DNA of 8,822 nucleotides from JBEKCP01 sp050014815 (GTDB taxonomy: Bacteria; Planctomycetota; Planctomycetia; Pirellulales; Thermoguttaceae), in the NCBI GenBank assembly GCA_050014815.1, contig JBEKCP010000499.1:1-8822 (forward strand), written 5' to 3'. The notes beneath the pieces were generated by a model. The model saw nothing but the letters and a program-made list of their open reading frames with translations. It was not told the origin of the DNA and searched no databases. The position numbers were made by a program, and so were the translations under genes. Positions 5,512 to 8,822 of this stretch are shown piece after piece (position 1 is the stretch's first letter; each line of letters begins with the position of its first letter).

Positions 5512-8022
5512 TTAACCCTGGGCGGTCTCGGACGGGTCGTCGGCGTGCCGGTCGCCTTCTCGGCGGGGGGGGGCTTCCTTGGCGATTTTGCCAGCCGTCC
5601 CGTTCGATGCGGCGCCGTTTCGCTTTGCCGCTCCTGCCGGCTTGCCATTACCGTGGCCGTTCTTCAAGATCCCGACCCTGCCAAGAAGGCTTCGCCAACT
5701 GCCGCCTTTCCCCGCTCCATTCGAATTGCCATTCGTGTTCTCAAGGCTGTCCTCGCCCTGGCTGGCCTCCGGCGATTCGTCGGCGTGGCCGTATCCGTAG
5801 TTGTAATGGTAGTTGTAGCTGTACTTGTAATGGCTGCCGTAACCGTACTTGTAGACGCCGTAACCATAGGAGGAGCCGCTGGTGACGGCATTGACCACGA
5901 CACCCACGAGCTTGACGCCCAGGGAGGTCAGGGCCTCGGCGGCGTGGGCCGCCGTATGCCGCGAACTCTTGGTCAGCCGCAGGACGAGGATCACGCCGTC
6001 GACGCGAGGCGCCACAGCGCAGGCATCGGTCACGGCCAGAACCGGCGGTGTATCGATGATCACGAAGTCATAGACTTCCCGGACGGCATCCAGAAAATCC
6101 TTGAACCGGGATGAGGTCAGGATCTCGGCCGGGTTCGAGGGCCTCCCGCCCGTGGTTATCACCGACAGATTCTCCACTCCGCCTGGCTGGACTGCGTCGG
6201 GAATTTCCATTTCCCGCTCGATCACGTCCCAAAGGCCCCGCTCGTTCTCGATCCCGAGCATCTTGTGAACCCGGGGGCGGCGGAAGTCCGCGTCGACGAT
6301 GAGTACCTTCTTGCCCGATTCCGCAATGCAGAGGCCCAGGTTGACCGCCGTGGTTGTCTTGCCGTCGCCGGCGCCCGGGCTGGTGACCTGGAAGATCTTC
6401 TGGCCCTCGGCATTCGCGCTGAAGTAGATTGCCGTGCGAACCGCCCGGTAGGCCTCCGCCTGGACGCACTTGGGCCGGTGGGCCACGCACAGGAGGGGAG
6501 ACATCGAGGCGATGGCTGCGGCTTGTCCCTGACTCGCGGCCCGCAAGTCGACCAGGGGAATGTGCCCCAGAATGGGTGCGCCGAGCATGGCCCGAATCTC
6601 TTCCGGCGCCCGGATCCGCGTGTCGAGCCGCTCCCGCAGCCAGCCGAGCCCGAAACCGCTCATGGCCCCCAGGAAGCAGCCAAGTCCGACCACGGCGGAG
6701 AACCGAGGTTCGACCTGGTGGCCGACCTTCGGCGCCGAGACCACGGTGGTTCGCACCCCGCCCGCATCCTTGATGAGATTGATTTCATCGAGCCGCTTGA
6801 TGACCGTCGTGAAAAGCTGCTGCGTTCGCGTAATCCCGTTGCGAAGCGACTCGTCTGTAAGCTGGAACTCGGACAGCTTCTTGGCGGAATCGCGCTCTTT
6901 CTCGAAAAGCTGACCGAGTCCCTGGATTCTTTCCTGCTGAAGATCGAATTCCTGTCGCAAGGAATCGAGGTAGACGGCCACGATATCCAGCGGCTTTCGG
7001 GGGTCGTGCTTCTCGAGCGTGTCGTCGCCTAACTCTTTGCGAAGGAGCTCGAGTTTCTTCTGAACCGCCTTGACCTTGGGGTGATCGGCCCCGTACTCCT
7101 CCAGCAGGAGCTGCTCCTCCATAACCGTGGCGAAGGTAGCGTTCTGAAAGGGCGACAAAGTGTTGATCTTCGCCGGGGAACCGTCCGAGGAGCCGTTTGG
7201 CGCGGCCATCGTGGTCCAATTTGCGACCAGCAGGGCGATCGCATCGCGTTTCCCCTTCTTCAGGGCCGATTCCAGGGAATCGATCTTCGATTTGGTCTGC
7301 GACTGTTCGACCATCAGGTGAGATCGCGTAGCCTCGATCTCGGCCATTCGCGACTCGTGCAGGTTCGCGCCGAGGTCGCCTTTCCAGAGGAGCGGCGCGT
7401 TCTGGCGGAAGTTGCGGTAGACTTCTTCCTTGTCTTGCAGTTGCTTCAGGAGCACGTCCTTGGCCTGCGAAATCAACTGCGCCGTCTCTTCGCTGGAGTT
7501 CTGGTACGTTTCTCCCAAAAACGCCTGGTAGGTCGTTAAGAGGGCATCGAGGACCTTCGGACAGTCCTCGGCTTCCGCCCCCTTGAAGGTGAGCGTAACG
7601 ACGCTCGCCCCGCCTGAAGTCTTGCAGTCGACTCCAATGCCTCCGACGACCATCCCCAGGGGGTCGGGCGCATCGCGGAAGGATGCCAGGGATGCCAGGT
7701 GGTGCTTCTCAATGGCTTTGGCCGCAATCGTCGGGCTCTTGAGCAGAAGACTGTGCAGGGCCAGCGAATCATCATATCCGGACTTGATTTCCGCCCCTTG
7801 CACCGGAAGAGCGGACTCCTTCTTGATGATGAGCACTTGTGCCGAGGACTGGAAAACCGGCGGGCACCGGAGGAAATAGAGATACCCCAAACCTCCGCCC
7901 AGCGACGTCAAGACGAGAAGGAGCCACTTCTGCCGCCATGCAATGGCCAGTAGGCCTGCATTCTCGTGCGAAGCATCCCCGTCGGGCCCCGTCGCGTCTA
8001 CCCAGCGCTGCTGACGTTCCAT
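5512..8022 (-). CDS. Wzz/BY-kinase fusion: polysaccharide co-polymerase with tyrosine autokinase
   Basis: An 836-residue inner-membrane protein of the Wzc/ExoP class. It controls chain length and coordinates export through autophosphorylation cycles. An N-terminal cytoplasmic stretch is followed by TM1 (about 33-51, WLLLVLTSLGGGLGYLYFL). Next come a Wzz-type periplasmic region with charged, coiled-coil-like segments (about 180-260 and 300-410) and TM2 (about 441-461). The kinase domain carries Walker A SPGAGDGKTTT (548-558), Walker A' VLIVDADFRRP (573-583) and Walker B FVIIDTPPVL (653-662). A tyrosine cluster with 12 tyrosines spans 719-744. Unusually, 92 more residues rich in G, N, A and K follow the cluster. 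Near the end (817-820) the reading frame passes through nine consecutive C. The start ATG 8022 has AGG 6 nt upstream (within AAGGTAGG) and is followed at once by a plausible N-terminus. The neighbouring phosphatase supports the role. Family assignment is certain; the exact C-terminal end is less so. Confidence 0.94.
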   Translation of the reverse strand: MERQQRWVDATGPDGDASHENAGLLAIAWRQKWLLLVLTSLGGGLGYLYFLRCPPVFQSSAQVLIIKKESALPVQGAEIKSGYDDSLALHSLLLKSPTIAAKAIEKHHLASLASFRDAPDPLGMVVGGIGVDCKTSGGASVVTLTFKGAEAEDCPKVLDALLTTYQAFLGETYQNSSEETAQLISQAKDVLLKQLQDKEEVYRNFRQNAPLLWKGDLGANLHESRMAEIEATRSHLMVEQSQTKSKIDSLESALKKGKRDAIALLVANWTTMAAPNGSSDGSPAKINTLSPFQNATFATVMEEQLLLEEYGADHPKVKAVQKKLELLRKELGDDTLEKHDPRKPLDIVAVYLDSLRQEFDLQQERIQGLGQLFEKERDSAKKLSEFQLTDESLRNGITRTQQLFTTVIKRLDEINLIKDAGGVRTTVVSAPKVGHQVEPRFSAVVGLGCFLGAMSGFGLGWLRERLDTRIRAPEEIRAMLGAPILGHIPLVDLRAASQGQAAAIASMSPLLCVAHRPKCVQAEAYRAVRTAIYFSANAEGQKIFQVTSPGAGDGKTTTAVNLGLCIAESGKKVLIVDADFRRPRVHKMLGIENERGLWDVIEREMEIPDAVQPGGVENLSVITTGGRPSNPAEILTSSRFKDFLDAVREVYDFVIIDTPPVLAVTDACAVAPRVDGVILVLRLTKSSRHTAAHAAEALTSLGVKLVGVVVNAVTSGSSYGYGVYKYGYGSHYKYSYNYHYNYGYGHADESPEASQGEDSLENTNGNSNGAGKGGSWRSLLGRVGILKNGHGNGKPAGAAKRNGAASNGTAGKIAKEAPPRREGDRHADDPSETAQG
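5565..5573. repeat. Homopolymer G9/C9 near the 3' end of the kinase gene
   Basis: Nine consecutive G on the plus strand, read as nine C by the gene (GCC CCC CCC CGC, residues 817-820). Such runs are prone to slippage in replication and to sequencing error. With eight C the frame would continue for 35 residues after P819, ending PVIDTFEFNGAPRH at a TGA (5457-5459) that lies 5 nt before the phosphatase ATG. Confidence 0.95.
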
Positions 8023-8094
8023 GCGTTGCCTACCTTGTGGTGATGGAGCGATCCCAATACGCCGTCATGAGGCAGGAGCTGAAGCAACCTTCGC

Positions 8095-8138
8095 GGGGAC
8101 TGTCCCGATTTTCGCGAAGCGAAAATGGGACTGTCCCC
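8095..8138. repeat. Long imperfect palindrome, REP-like
   Basis: The left arm (GGGGACTGTCCC then ATTTTCGC) and right arm (GCGAAAAT then GGGACTGTCCCC) pair around the triloop GAA, with one mismatch and one bulged G. The centre, GCGAAGC, is a DNA mini-hairpin known for high stability. The GGGAC-N-GTCCC half-arms are also self-complementary, so a cruciform or two small hairpins are alternatives. It lies about 75 bp upstream of the kinase start. Palindromes of this look resemble the REP elements moved by RAYT (IS200-like) transposases, but no transposase gene is in the window. Confidence 0.8.
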
Positions 8139-8357
8139 TTCGGGGCCGACGCCGCCACCCTTCGGCAAGCGGCTCCAAGCGTGTCGAACACTCCCAAGAT
8201 CACGCAACCCTATTCAGCCGGCCAGAATCCCTGTGTCGGACGCGCGCACTCCGTTCCCGTGGGTGGCACACCCAATTTGCCGATTTCGCATCCTATTAAC
8301 CGTGTCCATACGGTACGCAGGCGAAAGGCGCCTCAAGGCAAAGCCCTTGCACCCTTC

Positions 8358-8372
8358 GGAGACCGCGTCTCC
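8358..8372. repeat. Perfect 6-bp-stem hairpin
   Basis: GGAGAC CGC GTCTCC, a perfect inverted repeat with a 3-base loop, flanked by further partly complementary bases (TTC and GAA type). There is no T-run, so a terminator role is unlikely. It may be part of a structured leader or a decayed repeat. Confidence 0.5.
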
Positions 8373-8512
8373 TTCCGACACCCGGGTTAAGTTCCCGCTG
8401 CTATCGACTCCACATCTATTCCCGTCACTACTCGTTGGAGCGGTATCCAGGAGTTTCAACCGCCCCAATAACTGTCATGCACATCGTCGCTTGGACCGGT
8501 CGTCGCCAGGCC

Positions 8513-8535
8513 AAAAAAGCCGAAGAGGTCCTCGG
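8513..8535 (-). terminator. Weak intrinsic terminator or attenuator candidate
   Basis: On the minus strand CCGAGG and CTTCGG (six pairs, one G-T) enclose the loop ACCT, and one base later come six T. The stem is short. It lies between the candidate promoter and the kinase gene, so it could end an upstream transcript or attenuate the operon leader. Confidence 0.28.
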
Positions 8536-8699
8536 GCCATTCGCCGTGCGGGCGAATCCATCGACTCTCCCCACAATCGGCCGCGCAGCGAAGGCACAGG
8601 ACCCCAATTCGCGAGCCCGAAATAGGCGTGCTCTGACGGCCGGCGAATCATGAGTATGCAACTACAAGGTGCCTCACCCCAAAGTAGTGACAAGCTTCT

Positions 8700-8727
8700 A
8701 GTCTAGATCGGAGGCCCGTTTTGTCAA
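8700..8727 (-). promoter_or_regulatory. Candidate sigma-70-type promoter for the operon
   Basis: On the minus strand a perfect -35 box TTGACA (8727-8722) is followed after 16 bp by TAGACT (8705-8700), a four-of-six -10 match. It sits in an AT-richer stretch and points towards the polysaccharide genes. It would give a 5' leader of about 670 nt before the kinase ATG. No other convincing promoter was seen nearer to the gene, but promoter motifs of this phylum are poorly known to me. Confidence 0.3.
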
Positions 8728-8760
8728 GAGGCGGTGACGATAATTAGTGGTATATTCTCC

Positions 8761-8768
8761 GGGGGGGG
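8761..8768. repeat. G8 homopolymer near the window edge
   Basis: Eight consecutive G on the plus strand follow TATATTCTCC. On the minus strand the run lies inside an open frame of 40 codons that enters from beyond the window. Whether it is coding or regulatory cannot be decided here. Confidence 0.9.
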
Positions 8769-8822
8769 TAACAATGCTATCATTGGCGTAGTCGTTCATG
8801 CGGTTCTTGCCGCTGTCATGCC

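Larger units (their letters stand above)
8023..8822. other. Intergenic region, 800 bp, no supported gene
   Basis: None of the open frames here has recognisable motifs, a good start site or consistent codon use, so I call no gene. The region holds a long REP-like palindrome, a candidate promoter and a weak terminator-like hairpin (separate entries). It also holds further short hairpins: TGGGTG/CACCCA at 8260-8274, AGGCG/CGCCT at 8319-8333 and GGAGAC/GTCTCC at 8358-8372. The last 120 bases are more AT-rich than the operon. The minus strand from the window edge to a TAG at 8700-8698 stays open for 40 codons (DSGKNRMNDYANDSIVTP near the start). It could be the end of a preceding gene, but this is too short to judge. 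Confidence 0.6.

Noticed and set aside
5719..5885. Tyrosine-coding repeats at the kinase C-terminus as a DNA satellite or CRISPR-like array
   Set aside because: The repetition reflects Tyr/Gly/Asn codons of the BY-kinase tyrosine cluster and following tail; there are no regular repeat and spacer units.
4645..6114. 489-codon plus-strand open frame antisense to the phosphatase and kinase genes
   Set aside because: No recognisable domain, low-complexity composition, and it lies over well-supported minus-strand genes.
8428..8693. Several 70-80 codon open frames on both strands (for example 8661-8428 and 8693-8475 minus, 8435-8653 plus)
   Set aside because: They overlap each other, have no ribosome site or known motif, and are expected by chance in GC-rich sequence.
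8751..8776. TATATT plus G8 followed by ATG on the plus strand as a promoter and gene start
   Set aside because: No -35 box at proper spacing, and the ATG at 8774 is followed by a stop after five codons.

Overview
The window is GC-rich and carries one run of six genes, all on the minus strand (right to left). It looks like part of an exopolysaccharide or capsule biosynthesis locus. The protein types suggest a member of Planctomycetota or a related group: a WaaE-like GT2, a WecA-type transferase with a long soluble C-terminal extension, and a Wzx flippase whose N-terminus carries a HLRDGLKGRSVRGG segment. This taxonomic placement is recall-based inference; no rRNA or marker gene is present.

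In transcription order: (1) 8022-5512, a Wzz/BY-kinase fusion for chain-length control; (2) 5451-4648, a PHP-type (CpsB/CapC-like) tyrosine phosphatase that probably opposes the kinase; (3) 4629-3035, a WecA/MraY-like undecaprenyl-phosphate sugar-1-phosphate transferase that starts the lipid-linked repeat unit; (4) 2896-1583, a WbuB-like GT4 glycosyltransferase; (5) 1586-582, a WaaE-like GT2 glycosyltransferase that overlaps gene 4 by ATGA; (6) 574 to beyond base 1, the N-terminal part of a Wzx-type flippase. Together they describe a Wzx/Wzy-dependent pathway: the initiating transferase and two glycosyltransferases build the repeat unit, the flippase moves it across the membrane, and the kinase/phosphatase pair controls polymer length and export. 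No Wzy polymerase or outer-membrane Wza channel lies in the window.

The most notable local feature is a perfect 59-bp tandem duplication (4501-4618) at the 5' end of the initiating transferase gene. Because 59 is not a multiple of three, translation from the clear start (ATG at 4629, strong Shine-Dalgarno) ends after 34 codons. The stop codon overlaps an in-frame GTG that could restart the main reading frame. A second potential frameshift site is a run of nine C (minus strand) near the 3' end of the kinase gene. One base less would extend that protein to 5 nt before the phosphatase start. The operon therefore holds two repeat-based frame-changing sites, either real (drift or phase variation) or sequence/assembly errors.

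The right end (8023-8822) has no gene I can support. It holds a REP-like long palindrome, several short hairpins, a weak terminator-like hairpin with a T-run, a candidate promoter about 680 bp upstream of the kinase gene, and a run of eight G close to the window edge.
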